From Turnera subulata (lineage: Eukaryota; Streptophyta; Magnoliopsida; Malpighiales; Passifloraceae), in assembly GCA_028386065.3 (NCBI GenBank), contig JAKUCV010001830.1:1-64000 (forward strand): 64,000 bases of DNA, in the 5' to 3' direction. A program made the translations under genes and the position numbers. The notes beneath the pieces were generated by a model, which saw only the letters and a list, made by a program, of their open reading frames with translations, made no database searches and was not told the origin of the DNA. Each line of letters opens with the position of its first letter. Positions within the stretch are counted from its first letter, which is position 1. Positions 8,961-20,912 of the stretch are shown here, in pieces.

Positions 8961-10732
8961 GGTGAGTGATGAGTCAATGAATGAGTCGACGAGATTTGGT
9001 AAAGTTTTTAGTTTGTGTTTTTTTTTTTTTTTTAGTTTAGTTGGGGACAAAAATAAAACCCTAACTGGGGAACAGTCTTTCTGTCTCTCCGACCCGTTAT
9101 TCCGTTGTTTTTCTACTTCCACCTGTCTCTCTGCGTTACCTTTTTTCACTCTCTTCACTCGTGTTATTTATTTTATTACTGCTACTACTTTTGGTTTGGA
9201 CATGGTTGTTTCTTTCCATTTTGGTAATTTTGTACCGTTTTTTTAAGGTAATTTTACCAGTTAATCTTTAGTCCTCCAGATTCGTAAGTTGTATTACATG
9301 CCCTCAAATTTCATACTTTCACAATGAAAAAAAAAAGACTATATCTTAAGATTTTGAATTCTTCATAAAAGCTACTTGCTCTATGAATTGGATGCTCGTT
9401 GATAAAAGATAAATAACTTGGAAATCATATTACATAGATGATAATCCGTTCAAAAGCAAATTTTGAGAAAAGAGCGTTCAAAAATTGAAAATATAGGTTT
9501 TAGAATTTATTTTTGCTATATTACCAAGTAGGAGAAGAACTTGAGGATTATTTCCGCGATTTGAAAAAAAAAAAAATATATGCACCATTTCTATTTTGTA
9601 AGCAAGGTTGTATGTATATTCCATTCTTATTAGTAATTTTTTAACGCCACATCCCATGATTAAAGAGACACTTTGTTTGGTCTTAACTGTGGGTTTGCTT
9701 CCCCACCGTCACTATCATGCGTAAAGTGCATTTAAGAGAATGTTCTTAGTGGTGTCAACATCATAAATATGTTCACAATGATCCTTACACATATCACGAG
9801 TTTGCTTTAACTTTGGCAAAAGAAAATCACTACTGTTTCCCACATCAGTCGTGAACCTGAGTTTGAATCCTATGGCTCTGTAATAATATCAAGCTTTTCT
9901 ATTCGTATCTTAGGATGATTTTGGAAGAAGCCTTCGAAGGAAAAAGTGAGAGAGGGGGAGAGGGCAAATCTCTATTTTCTTTTTTTTTTTGGATGAACCA
10001 AATGAAAGGATTACAACTTACAAGTAAATATATGAATACGATAGCAAATTTTGTAATTCATGTTATAGTTGCTCTTCTCAAATTGCCACGAGTTCAAATG
10101 TAAATTAAAAAACCAAACTAATTTTTATATTTTAATTCACCTCAGAAGGCCCATCTCCCATGGGACCGATCCTCTAACTTTGGGCTTAATGGGTTTCGTT
10201 TGATGGCCCACCAAAAAAAGAACCCGATTCAAAGATAACATCCCCCATAACTGAAAACCTTTTTCACCGAGCCCATAGTAGTGGTAAATTTCGGGGAATA
10301 AACCAGTAGCTTCTTTCTTTTTTATGTTAATCGTGATTGCAATGCAAATCTATAATTCATTTTCTGTGTGACAAAAAAAAAATATATAATTCATTTTCTG
10401 TCAAACATATCTATAATTCATTATGATTCATGTAACCGTGATTATATTATCATACAAATTCGAAACGGTAGCACAATGATAATCTGATTTAGGATATAAT
10501 AGTTTTTAAAGTTAATTTTTCTTTTTTTTTTTTCACGCTTGTTTTGTTTACTTTTATCTATATCTATCTTTCAACATCAGTCTCCATCACAAGCTTGTAA
10601 TTATATGGATAAAATCCTAATGAATGTGATGTGATTCTGAACTTTACAAAACCATCCATGTTGTTAGATATACAAAAAAAAAAAAAAATAACTGTCATCA
10701 TATCTTGATTTTGCGGCTCTAGCCATTAACAT
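8961..10732. other. Intergenic, no gene seen
   Basis: AT-rich DNA with several poly(A)/poly(T) runs. The short frames at 8962-9246 and 9915-10103 are low-complexity and have no recognised domain. A phrase TATAATTCATTTTCTGT is repeated near 10350-10400. Confidence 0.45.
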
Positions 10733-12633
10733 GGTAAAAAAGTTTTTCTTGTCCCTTCACTTTTTTGTTTTCGCATTTGTTGTCCCTCTTTTTTTTTCAC
10801 TCTTCATGTCCCTCAACTCTTGAATTACCGGGCCACCATGTCCTTTTGACCCCCAGCAGCTGGTTGGGAGCTGTGGAACTGACACGTGTCCGTGGGGCCC
10901 ACTTCAGTTGATTTATTTTTTTTCTCTTTCTTTCCTATTTTATAGGTTTTATTATATTAGTTTTTATAATAAATAGAAGAGAAAAAATAATTTAAAAAAT
11001 ATAAATATACTATGCATTCTATCCTAAAAAAACAAAATAACTTGAATTGCATTCTATCCTAAATACATAATTTTTTAATTATTGTGATTGTTTACAGAAC
11101 ATATACCTTTCATTCTTTTCTTCTTTTTTTTTATAAGAAATGGGATAATTAAATATAAGAAATGGGATAATTAAATATATACCTCCTGATGAAATTGTTT
11201 ACCTCCTAAATACATAATTTTTCATTCTTTTCTTCTTGGTCAATTATAATTAAAAATACCTTGCATCAGCCATGGATCCCTAAACAACGATGGTTAATCA
11301 AAACTGAAGAACATTGTGATTATCCTAAATACATAATTTTTTAATTATTGTGATTGTTTACAGAAGAAAAAAAAACATCACTCCCTCCCTGCCGGTCCTC
11401 CTCCTCCGCTGCCGCCTCCTCCTCTGCTGCCGCCTCATGCTCTGCCGGTCCTCCTTTTTTTTTATTCCTCCTCCTCTGCCGGTCCTCCTCCTCCGTTGCC
11501 GCCACCTTCTCCTCCCTCTGCCGCTTCGTCTTCTCCGGCGTTAAGCCCTTCCAGGCCCTCGGCCACCGCCACCCATCCCGAGCCAACCTGCATCGCCTCA
11601 TCTCGCTCGCCAGCAACCCCGACCTCACACCACCAGAAACCCGACCACTGCACACACGTACCTTCCGTCCACCATCGTCCAACCTGCAACCTAACACATG
11701 ACCCCAACGCCGCCTCAAACAACAAGACATAGTCGCCATCATATCAACACACCCAAACCCGATTAGACACAGAACCAAGCTAATCGAAAAGAGAAAGAGA
11801 ACAGGGAAGAAAGGAGGCGGCGACTCATCTCTTACCGGGCGACGACGACGCGGACTCGCCTCGGCTTCTCCGCCTCTCTGCTCGATTCGCCACCTGACGC
11901 AGATAGGAGTGGACGACGGTAAGAGGAAGATGAACGGCAGCAGCGGCTCTCGAGCCTCCCATCATTAATCAAGGAGCAATTAAGAGCAATTGAGAAAAAA
12001 GAAGAGGAACGAAGAAGAAAAAAAAGGTGAAGAAGAAGACCGGTGAGTAGAGACCGGTGAAGAAGAAGAGAGAAAAAAAGGAGGGCGACTCGCTGCTCAC
12101 CTCGGCTCGGCGTTGTCGTCGGGTGGAGGGGCGCGACGGAGAGAGAGTAGAGGAGAAGGGGCCGCTGGCGGCGGCGCGACCGCGTGCACAGGAGAAGGAG
12201 GCGATGGTGGTGCTGTGCGCGGTGGTGGCGGTCGGCGGTTGAGACGGCAGTGGAGGAGTGAAGGGGAAGAAGAGAAGATGGGGGTGTGTGATGTTGTTTT
12301 GGGGTGAAGAGGGGTTGTTTAATTTCTTAAATAACAAAAGAAAAAGAGTAGGAAAAAAGGTAAAGAAATATTATATTAAAATGTTAGTTAAAAAAGGAAA
12401 GAAAATAAAAAGAGAAAGAGAAAAGAGAAAGAAAAAAGAAGGGAAGAGAAAAAAATAAAATAATAGGTATAAAGTGGGGCCCACCTTACACATCAGCAAC
12501 TACTGTAGTAAGTCAAAAGGACATGGTGGCCCGGTAAAACGAGACTTGAGGGACATGAAGAGTGAAAAAAAAGGAAGAGGGACAACAAATGCGAAAACAA
12601 AAAAGTGAAGGGACAAGAAAAATTTTTTTACCC
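10733..12633. mobile_element. MULE-1: non-autonomous Mutator-like element, Pack-MULE style
   Basis: A 1,901-bp element. It is bounded by a 10-bp target duplication, CCATTAACAT at 10723-10732 and 12634-12643, within the 8-11 bp typical of Mutator-like elements. The ends are inverted repeats of about 190 bp: the left end starts GGTAAAAAAGTTTTTCTTGT and the right end, reversed, starts GGGTAAAAAAATTTTTCTTG. Each TIR holds spaced copies of TGTCC(C) and an inner GTGGGGCCCAC motif. The interior has two strongly GC-rich blocks (about 11380-11960 and 12080-12260) in an AT-rich frame, as in elements that have captured gene pieces. No transposase is encoded. Frames inside (for example 11341-11778) are proline/arginine or glutamate rich and match nothing I recognise. 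MULE-2 at 18507-20508 belongs to the same family. Confidence 0.88.
11055..11365. repeat. Internal direct repeat in MULE-1
   Basis: A 45-bp stretch beginning TATCCTAAATACATAATT occurs at 11055-11099 and again at 11321-11365. Related partial copies near 11106 and 11204 share CATTCTTTTCTTCTT. Confidence 0.8.
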
Positions 12634-12986
12634 CCATTAACATCTATTTTCTTTGTATGCAAATTTTTAAAAACTCGACTAATTTAGAGTAAATTTATTA
12701 TCAAAAGTGAACCACAAATATTAAATGCACGTGCAAAGAGTATGAATCGGATCCGAATTATGCTTAAGGAGAAAAATTAATACGATCCCACTTGGATTTT
12801 ATGATTCTTACGTACCAGAAAAGAATTATTATTTTGGGCCAACAATTTTTAATTCCTTTTTTTTTTTTTTTGCTAACGCAAGCTCCTTCGTGCGCTCCCT
12901 CACTAATGGTCCAATCAGAGAAGCGTATGGCTTGTGATTACATAGAGTTGCGTGATGCTTTCTGCTGCAGGCGCAGTTTAACTGGG
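12634..12986. other. Intergenic flank between MULE-1 and the arginase duplication
   Basis: The first ten bases are the right target duplication of MULE-1. The rest is AT-rich with a poly(T) run and no gene seen. The segmental duplication begins at its right end. Confidence 0.5.
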
Positions 12987-14141
12987 TAGTCTCGTGGGCA
13001 CCGGAAAACCGCACCTTGAAGCGCGAGACGTCTCTATCTCCCCCCCCAATTTCCACGTCGACATCGATTTTGCCTCGTGAGACTTGAGCATTCTACCTAT
13101 TACACGTCATCTTTGGTCACACGGTATCCTCCTTTGTACGCAAATTGACAAAACTGTCCTCTTCGTTACTATTAGTCTTTATTACGACTGTGGAAGGATC
13201 AATATATTAGTTTTGGAGTTGAAAAAAAAAAAATGAAAAAAAAGAAGAACAACAATTTAAATTTTGGATTAGGAAGTAGCGATAATTTTAAGCCAATATT
13301 TCGATTAGCCAAAAGTAGCATTGTCCTTCTAACTTTCTATGTTGCAAGGCAAAAAAAATGCAAAGTACATATTTTTCTTGTTCCTAAGTGGATGGGAAAC
13401 TTATAATACTTCCTTCAAATAATGTTAGCATGAAATATGTATAATTAGTAAAACAACCCGAAGGTATCTGTAGCTCAATAATCTAGATATTGATCTTTTG
13501 TACTGGCCAGAAAGTTTTGTTTTACTTATTGTGTCCATGCTTGATACCAAAAAGGTTTCCAAGTTTACTCACTAAATTATGTAAATACAATTTCTGTAGA
13601 AATATATATATATATATACATTAGAGACATAGGTTATGTGCCTTGTTTTCAAAAAGTAAAATGTTCCTCACACATATTTTAATTTTGTGATGCTTGAATA
13701 CATTACCTATGAGGTCTAAATATCATAACGAGAAATAATTATTTGCTCGCACCAAGGAAACAAAAAGCATAGCCTTGTATCTATTATTCACAATAACATT
13801 ACCAACTCCCACTTATTTTTCTCTTATCAAAAATTCAGAGACAATGAATTGCATTGCAGGAGACTAGTCTACAACATTATTTTACGATTTTGAACATTTT
13901 AATTGGTGTAAAGATATTTATTTAGTTTTTAAAAACGTGAAATCACACAACACAATCTTTTGCAGCTCATGTTTATGAAGAAAAAAATAAAAATAGGGGA
14001 ATCTTATAAGGGTTAGAATATAGAATCCATGAATGTTAATAGAATGACATATGGGATAAATGCATTTGTTTATCTAATCCTATCCATAACGGCCAAATAA
14101 AGGTATTACCTAATCCCAAAATCTCTAAATTACTCTGTATT

Positions 14142-14149
14142 TATAAAAG
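14142..14149 (+). promoter_or_regulatory. TATA box of arginase 1
   Basis: TATAAAAG lies about 380 bp upstream of the ATG in genomic distance and about 230 bp upstream of the 5'-UTR splice donor (14375). A pyrimidine-rich leader follows (about 14175-14374). The corresponding DNA is missing in arginase 2. Confidence 0.6.
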
Positions 14150-14525
14150 GGCCACTCTGCCACTCCAACAAACATAATCCCATCTGTAATCGTAGTTTAA
14201 TCGGACCATTATCTAGATTAGACGTACTTTTGTTCCTCGGCTTAGCTCTGTCTTAAAAAGGAAGGGTTACACTCTCCCATTTCTTCTTAAATCATCATCG
14301 CCACCGCCAACTTTCTCGATCAATCTCCTTTCTCTCCTTTCCTTCATCTACTCAGTAGGCCAAGACCCTTCAAGGTAACCGAAACATCTCTACTGTGGTT
14401 GGTTTTTACGTGGGTAACTGTCCAGTGAATCATCATTTCTTGCATATTAGTTTTTTTGTTTATAATTATGGAAGTATATGTTATGTATTTGCTCTTTAAG
14501 TGATCCATTTTTGAGATTGGCAGAG

Positions 14526-17196
14526 ATGTCGCATATAGGGAGCAGAGCAATTCACTACTTGCAGAAACTAAGAGATGCAAAAATACCGGCGGAGCTCATA
14601 GAGAAGGGACAAGATCGTGTTATAGACGCTTCGCTTACCCTCATTCGAGAGAGAGCTAAGCTGAAGGTGAATTTCCCCGATGCTTAATTGGATTAGTGGC
14701 CAGGTTTTGTCATTTGATTAATAGGGGAGGTGTTCTTTTTGCGGGTTTTGAAGAGTTATCTTATTGAATTATATGTTAGGCAGAGGTAAGTGTTAGTATT
14801 GGTGTTTTTGACAGGGAGAGCTGCTACGTGCTCTGGGTGGTGTTAAGGCATCCTCATGTCTTCTTGGAGTTCCTTTGGGCCATAACTCGTCGTTTCTTCA
14901 GGGGCCCGCGTTTGCTCCTCCTCGAATCAGGGAGGCTATATGGTGTGGTAGCACCAACTCCGCCACCGAAGAAGGTGGGTGAGATTGGTTTTTGCATCTG
15001 TGTTTAATTCTTGGCTGGCATGTTCTGATTTTTTAAGGGCGATTTGGGTTGTGGGGTTTTGCAGTTCAAGTGCTCTGTGTTTTTTTATTGAATTGATGTA
15101 TTTTGTTGAGTTTGTGAATTGTGATGCTTGGATGTATGCAGGAAAGGAATTGAATGACCCCCGGGTGCTGACTGATGCTGGTGATGTGCCTGTTCAAGAG
15201 ATTCGAGATTGCGGTGTGGATGATGATCGTTTGATGAATGTTATTAGTGAGTCGGTGAAGCTAGTGATGGAAGAGGTATGCTGTTCAACATCTCCGTAGG
15301 TAGCTTCTGTTTTTATTTTTCTTCATTGTCTAAGGTGTCTAGAGATTCTATAACCAGCAGCCAACTGTTGTTACAGAGAAGCTTTCAAAATAACTTTATT
15401 CATGCTGCCTTATTCTTGGGCAAACCAAGTGAGTTAGTTGTTCTTTTTCCTTGCATAGTTGGAAAATTGGATGAATCTGGAGACCTAAATATAGCTTCTT
15501 CAGAGAGTTTCTGTCTCGAATGATGTTGGCCTTTTCATTTCATTTGATGAGATAACATAGTCTTAGGATGAAATCTTACCTGATGCTGTTCAGCTGCTGA
15601 TTAGCTTTCCATCTTGTGGTGCGATAGGTTTGCTGTTTCTTGTAATTCTGATGATCATGAAAGTGTTGGATGGTTAAACTGAAAATGCAACATAAATTGC
15701 TTGGATTTTTTTTTTTTTTTTGAGATTTCCTGTTCTTTGGGTTATAGGCACATGTGTTCTGAAATGGTGGAATGTACTTCATGGTGACCTAGTCGGATAT
15801 CAAGTTTCTTTTGCGGATTGCATTAGCTTGCTGTCTGTTGATCATTCCTGTAAATTATTATACTGCCAACTTTCGTACTGCAATACTTTAACTTCTGAGA
15901 ACATTGGGTCGATGAGTTCACTTATATGTCCTAAACCTACTTATATTTATGACTAGGCCAACCTTTCATAGACAGAGTGCGTGTGATAGTTCTTGTTTAA
16001 ACTGACCTGAGCTTTTCTTCGTACTTCTACTGATTTTGACTTTTGATAGGAGGTTGTGGTGCTCTTTGAGAAATATCATCTAGCATTTTGGTTGACTATT
16101 CCCTAATGTACTTGCAGCATCCATTACGCCCATTAGTTTTAGGTGGTGATCACTCAATATCTTTTCCTGTGGTCAGAGCTGTCTCTGAGAAGCTTGGGGG
16201 ACCTGTCGATATTCTTCATCTTGATGCCCACCCGGATATCTACCATTGTTTTGAAGGCAATAAATATTCTCATGCATCTTCGTTTGCCCGCATAATGGAA
16301 GGGGGTTATGCTCGACGACTTTTGCAGGTATTGCTTACTTTCATCTCTCAAATCCTATAGATTTCATTTTCTTGGAATGCAGCAAATAATTGCTCATTTG
16401 CAGTTTCTTTTATAACTGTTGTGACCTCATCTTATGTGGTGGGTACATTGGATTAAATAGCAAAAATTTTCCCCTTTTCTTTTGGCCTCTCTGTGGAGTC
16501 ATTTTATCTCAACTTGTAAATGTATCATTGCTCACACACAAGATCGTGAGGGTCTCATCTAGGCAGTGGTGAATTGTAGTATTCTGTTTCTCCCTCTATT
16601 CCCTTCCACTTTCTCTTTGATGCCATCGTTTAACTTTTGACATTGGGATGTTACTGGATTCTCACTGCCATATTACATTGTATACTGGTAATTTCTGAGT
16701 TTTTACTAGTCAACTTGAATTAAACTTTGTAGGTAGGTATCAGATCAATAACAGACGAGGGCCGGGAGCAAGGCAAAAGGTTTGGGGTAGAGCAATATGA
16801 AATGCGAACATTCTCAAGAGATCGCCAATTTCTGGAAAATCTGGTCTGTGTCTTGTTCTCAGATAGGGTATATGAGTGGGCTAAATAGATTATATTGTAT
16901 CCTTATTTTCATTTCTCTGGTTTGTGCTTGAATAGAAACTTGGGGAAGGCGTAAAAGGAGTATACATATCAATTGATGTGGACTGCCTCGATCCTGCATT
17001 TGCCCCTGGTGTATCTCATATTGAGCCTGGTGGTCTCTCGTTCCGTGATGTTCTCAACATCCTCCACAACCTTCAAGCTGAAGTTGTTGCAGCAGATGTG
17101 GTAGAATTTAACCCACAGCGTGACACAGTTGATGGGATGACTGCAATGGTTGCTGCTAAGCTGGTCCGGGAGCTGACTGCGAAGATATCGAAATGA
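14526..17196 (+). CDS. ARGAH: Arginase (mitochondrial type), copy 1
   Basis: Six coding exons: 14526-14666, 14815-14974, 15142-15275, 16118-16327, 16733-16843 and 16936-17196. All have GT-AG borders and join in frame to 338 residues, the normal plant length. Plant arginases hydrolyse arginine to ornithine and urea in mitochondria and compete with nitric-oxide and polyamine synthesis. Manganese-ligand motifs of the ureohydrolase fold are intact: LGGDHS (153-158), DAHPD (181-185) and SIDVDCLDP (264-272). EFNPQRD and MTAMVAAK follow near the end. The arginine-containing N-terminus (MSHIGSRAIHYLQKL) fits a targeting peptide. A 5'-UTR intron is likely (14375-14523), whose acceptor CAG sits two bases before the ATG. 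It is about 89 percent identical in protein to copy 2. The conserved residues and complete promoter make this the likelier functional copy. Confidence 0.95.
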
Positions 17197-18103
17197 TGAA
17201 CCTTGCACTCTGCTCCTCCTTATCAGAATTCCTAATTGAATAAGCCCTTGGCGCACTTGGAAAGTTCGAGATATTCACTCCAAATTCCAGAAATTTATCG
17301 GCCATTGATGCTACATGCATCCCAGAGGAATTATTGACCATCTGTTTCTGTTCTGAACTTAAAATTTTGAAAGAATTTTCTATGTAATCTCCTTGGTTTG
17401 GTAAAAGAATGTAGGTGTGCTGGTGTTCTATACAACAAAGATGTTGTTGTACCCATCTTACGCATAAAAGTGAAAGAAGTTTAACGTTACGAGCCAAGTA
17501 TTGTGTCCTGGCCACTTCTTAAATTGTAAATACCCTCAAATGAAATCTGAAGCTGAGGGTAGTGTTCATCATATTTCTGCTTACTGGAGACCGGAGAGTA
17601 GTGTTCTTTTGAGGTAAATTTTCCTGGAGCATTGTAATACTACCGTCCAAAACCTAGGTATAACCTAATTCATAGATTATTTTTCTTGAGGATATTGCTC
17701 ATCAAATTGGCCTCACGCACGCTAATGCATTGATAGCTATGGAGGTCCAGTGAAAACACTGTTTAATCAAGTGATATTAAATTTGAAGGGTAGACAGTTC
17801 TAAATATAAAAAATAAAATTGAAGGGTAGACAATGGAGGTTAATACTGACGGTATTATATACATTGAAACTGGGGGATCCAATACGACGTCGCTGGAGAC
17901 GGAAGGAAACAAATGAATTTTGTATGAATTTTGGATGAGGCTTCAGTTTTTCCAGAAAAGCAACTGGGCCTGACCCATGTATTTTTATTTAACATAACCC
18001 GTATTATTGATGAATATTGGGTTCGACAACTACTAACGCAAACCACAAGCGGCCCCTTATAGGCTGGGCTAAACTTCGATTCCGTAGATCTGGTTGTGGA
18101 AAC
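17197..18103. other. Arginase 1 3' flank and spacer
   Basis: Contains the 3' UTR of arginase 1, which aligns patchily with 23426-23830. A remnant of the Ycf20-like gene's 5' region lies near 17858-17890. The next about 210 bp (17890-18103) show no match to the second unit, and no gene is seen. Confidence 0.5.
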
Positions 18104-18506
18104 AATAATCCAACACTCTTTGTGATAAGACACCACATTAATCACAGTAATCTCTCCACTGAACCCATTTGCCCAACCTTTGAACATTTTTCTGATTCGT
18201 TTAGCTTGACAAAAATATAACTATTCTCTTCCCTGAAAAATCATATAGAAATAAAATCTACTACAGAGTGTATTCAACTTGGGGGACTAAGGTTTTTTTC
18301 GAGAATCAATCAAAACTTTTTATTGCATAAACGTGTCAGGAAATGATCCTAACGACATATATACATCTCACTTAAGCAGTGAGGAAAGTCTTACAAACAA
18401 TACAATACATCAGCATAACCCGCTGGTAAAGTAACTTGGGGGACTAAGGTTGTTAGGAATTGTGGGGAAAAGTTTTTCCGGTTGAGAATCTGAATATTAT
18501 ATTAAT
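18104..18506. repeat. 403-bp direct repeat, left copy, abutting MULE-2
   Basis: Begins AATAATCCAACACTC and ends ATTATATTAAT. It is repeated at 20509-20912 with roughly ten small differences by eye (about 2 percent). It ends exactly at the left end of MULE-2, and the right copy begins exactly at the element's right end. It carries a short retroposon with its own target duplication (18276-18451). Confidence 0.9.
18276..18451 (-). mobile_element. Short poly(A) retroposon with 19-bp target duplication
   Basis: AACTTGGGGGACTAAGGTT occurs at 18276-18294 and 18433-18451. The 138-bp insert between them starts with T residues (an A tail on the minus strand) and on that strand ends ATAAAAAGTTTTGATTGATT before the tail. 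The structure indicates a SINE or 5'-truncated LINE 3' end. No tRNA-like A/B boxes are evident. The same insertion is present in the right copy of the direct repeat (20682-20857, with one target copy mutated), so it predates that duplication. Confidence 0.65.
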
Positions 18507-20508
18507 GAGTAAATAGTTTTTTATGTCCTTACACTTTATCGATTTCGCATTTGTTGTCCCTGTTCGTTTAATTTCACTCATGTTGTCCCTAAAGTTCTAT
18601 TTTACCGGGGCATGTTGTCCTTTTTACATGCTATAGCCGGTGGATTTCGCTTCCGATGACAAGCGTCTTATGGGACCCGTAGACTCCAGATTTTTTATTC
18701 ATTTTATTTTTTGCCAAAATACTAAAATTCTTATTTTAATCAAATAAATAAGTTTGATGTTGTTTTATCATTGAATTTGAATAATTTTTTTAAAACTCTC
18801 TTCTTTTCTTTTTTGAAGGCCATAACCCATCCCCAAACCAACCACCATTGCCTCATCTCTCTCCAGACGACCCACCTTTCACCATCATCCTCAGTCACAC
18901 GAAAAGAAACATCAATTAACTAAAGCATCCTCGCTCATAAACAACCAGAGACCAATACCTGAACACTAGCAAAGGAACAACCACAGATTGAAGCATTCGC
19001 ATAACAACTGATTCCTCCTCCGCATTAAAGTCCTTACTAACTGCATCAAATCCAAACAGAAAAATGCGACCAAGCCGGTGCCAGAAACTGAAATTAAGAG
19101 AGAAGGGGGGAAATAGAGAGGTGTGTTAGTGTGTAAGCCGGGAGAGGGGAAAGCGGAGGTGTGCCCCACAAGACGGTAGAAAGCGGAGGGGGACTGGAGG
19201 GACTCGCAGCGGAATCACAGAAGCGAGCGAGCCAACGCTGGACGGTGGAGGAGAAGGAGCTATCAGGGGAGAAAATAGGAGGGCGGTGATGATCCACGGC
19301 CACGCGAAAGCGGTCGCGGAGGCGGAGCTGTAGCTGGCGAGCCCTGAGCTTCCATAGATCCCCCTTTCGATCCTCTGTACGACGAGCATTTGAGTGGCGA
19401 AATTCCGTAGCTCTGCAATTTCTTCCTCTCTGTTATTATTTCCTCGTCGTCTTTGTTCGTTGTTTTTTCTTTTCTCCTTGGGTTTCTTTCTGTTATGGAG
19501 TTTTGTAACTGTGAAGAAGAAGCGAGAGGGCGCCGACGCCAAAAGCACCGGCCACTGATTTTTTCCTCAATCTCCCCACCCTTGCTCCTCCCTTCTCCCT
19601 TGCTTCCCCGAACTCACAACCATACAAAAAATTCAACCCACAAAACACCAAAACAACCTTCATCACCGTAATCCACACATCTGCACTAATATCCATCCAT
19701 CAAACACGCAAATTTGCCATTAATATCCATCCATCAACAGGAGCTGATAAAAAAAATGAATCGAAAAACAATTTGGTCTAACAACAGAAAATAAAAAAAG
19801 GGGAGAGAGGAGAGTAAGGGAGACGACCGATGTGACCTACCCTCGTGGTCGAGCTTGGCTTTTGTGGAGTCGCTGGCGAGGAACCAGAAGAGAGCCGCCG
19901 TGACTCAGGGTCGTGCTTGAGCATAGGGGCGAGGAGAATGCTCACGAAGCCCTACTGTACAAACCTGGATCTGACCGAACTCCACCCAAATCGTCCAAAT
20001 CCGAGCCACCAATTCACAGTGGCGGCGACTCACCCATTCACAGTGGCGGTGGGTTCTCGAACTCACCCATTCATGCGCAGCCTCGGGTTCCAGAAAGGCT
20101 GAGATTGATTGAGATGGTGAAGGTGGCAACAGCGTCTTGCTGTGATTGTCAAGCCCGCCGGTGAGGGTGAGGGTGAGGGAGCGGTGAAGATGGGGATGAT
20201 TCCTAAATAACAAAAAAAGAAAGAATTTGAGGAAAAAAAGAAAAAGAAGGATTTTATTAAAATGGTTAAAAAAGAAACTAAAAGAAAAGAAAAAGAGAAA
20301 GAAAAGAGAAGAAAAAAGAAAAAAATATTAAAAAATAGGTAGAAAGTGGGCCCCACTTGACACATTAGCACCTACCGACTACTGCAAGTAAAAAGGATAA
20401 TGTGCCCTGGTAAAATGAGACTTCAAGGACAACATGAGTGAAATTAAACGAACAGGGACAATAAATGCGAAATCGATAAAGTGTAAGGACAAAAAAAACT
20501 ATTTACTC
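18507..20508. mobile_element. MULE-2: non-autonomous Mutator-like element between direct repeats
   Basis: A 2,002-bp element with TIRs of about 190 bp. The left end starts GAGTAAATAGTTTTTTATGT and the right end reversed starts GAGTAAATAGTTTTTTTTGT. The TIRs resemble those of MULE-1 (shared GTCC..T, TTTCGCATTTGTTGTCCCT and inner GTGGGCCCCAC). The interior is GC-rich (about 18830-20170), with arginine/serine/proline-rich frames that match nothing I recognise and no transposase, as in Pack-MULEs. Unlike MULE-1 there is no 9-11 bp target duplication. Instead the element is flanked directly by the 403-bp repeats. Confidence 0.8.
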
Positions 20509-20912
20509 AATAATCCAACACTCTTTGTGATAAGACACCACATTAATCACAGTAATCTCTCCACTGAACCCATTTGCCCAACCTTTGAACATTTTTCTGA
20601 TTCGTTTAGCTTGACAAAAATATAACTATTCTCTTCCGTGAAAAATCATATAGAAATAAAATCTAGTACATGAGTGTACTCAACTTGGGGGACTAAGGTT
20701 TTTTTCGAGAATCAATCAAAACTTTTTATTGCATAAACGTGTTAGGAAATGATCCTAACGACATATATACATCTCACTTAAGCAGTGAGGAAAGTGTTAC
20801 AAACAATACAATACATCAGCATAACCCGCTGGTAAAGTAAGTTGGGGGACTAAGGTTGTTAGGAATTGTGGGGAAAAGTTTTTCCGGTTGAGAATTTGAA
20901 TATTATATTAAT
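20509..20912. repeat. 403-bp direct repeat, right copy
   Basis: Matches 18104-18506 from the first base after MULE-2 (AATAATCCAACACTC) to ATTATATTAAT. It then continues into unrelated DNA 41 bp before the second arginase unit begins. It includes the second copy of the retroposon insertion. Confidence 0.9.

Larger units (their letters stand above)
12987..17890. repeat. Segmental tandem duplication, first unit (arginase 1)
   Basis: Homology with the second unit (20954-24625) starts at TAGTCTCGTGG, near 12987 here and 20954 there. It covers upstream DNA, the whole arginase gene and its 3' flank. It ends near 17890, after a remnant of the promoter/leader of the downstream Ycf20-like gene (TTGAAACTGGGG... 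TACGACGTCGCT, also at 24592-24620). Internal indels are large; the main one removes about 820 bp of promoter from unit 2. Confidence 0.75.

Noticed and set aside
11341..11778. 145-residue minus frame and overlapping plus frames in MULE-1
   Set aside because: Low-complexity Arg/Glu/Pro sequences in a GC-rich block that is open in several frames at once. Not called as genes.
19126..19548. 140-residue frame in the interior of MULE-2
   Set aside because: No recognised domain, compositionally biased, and inside a transposon. At most a captured fragment.
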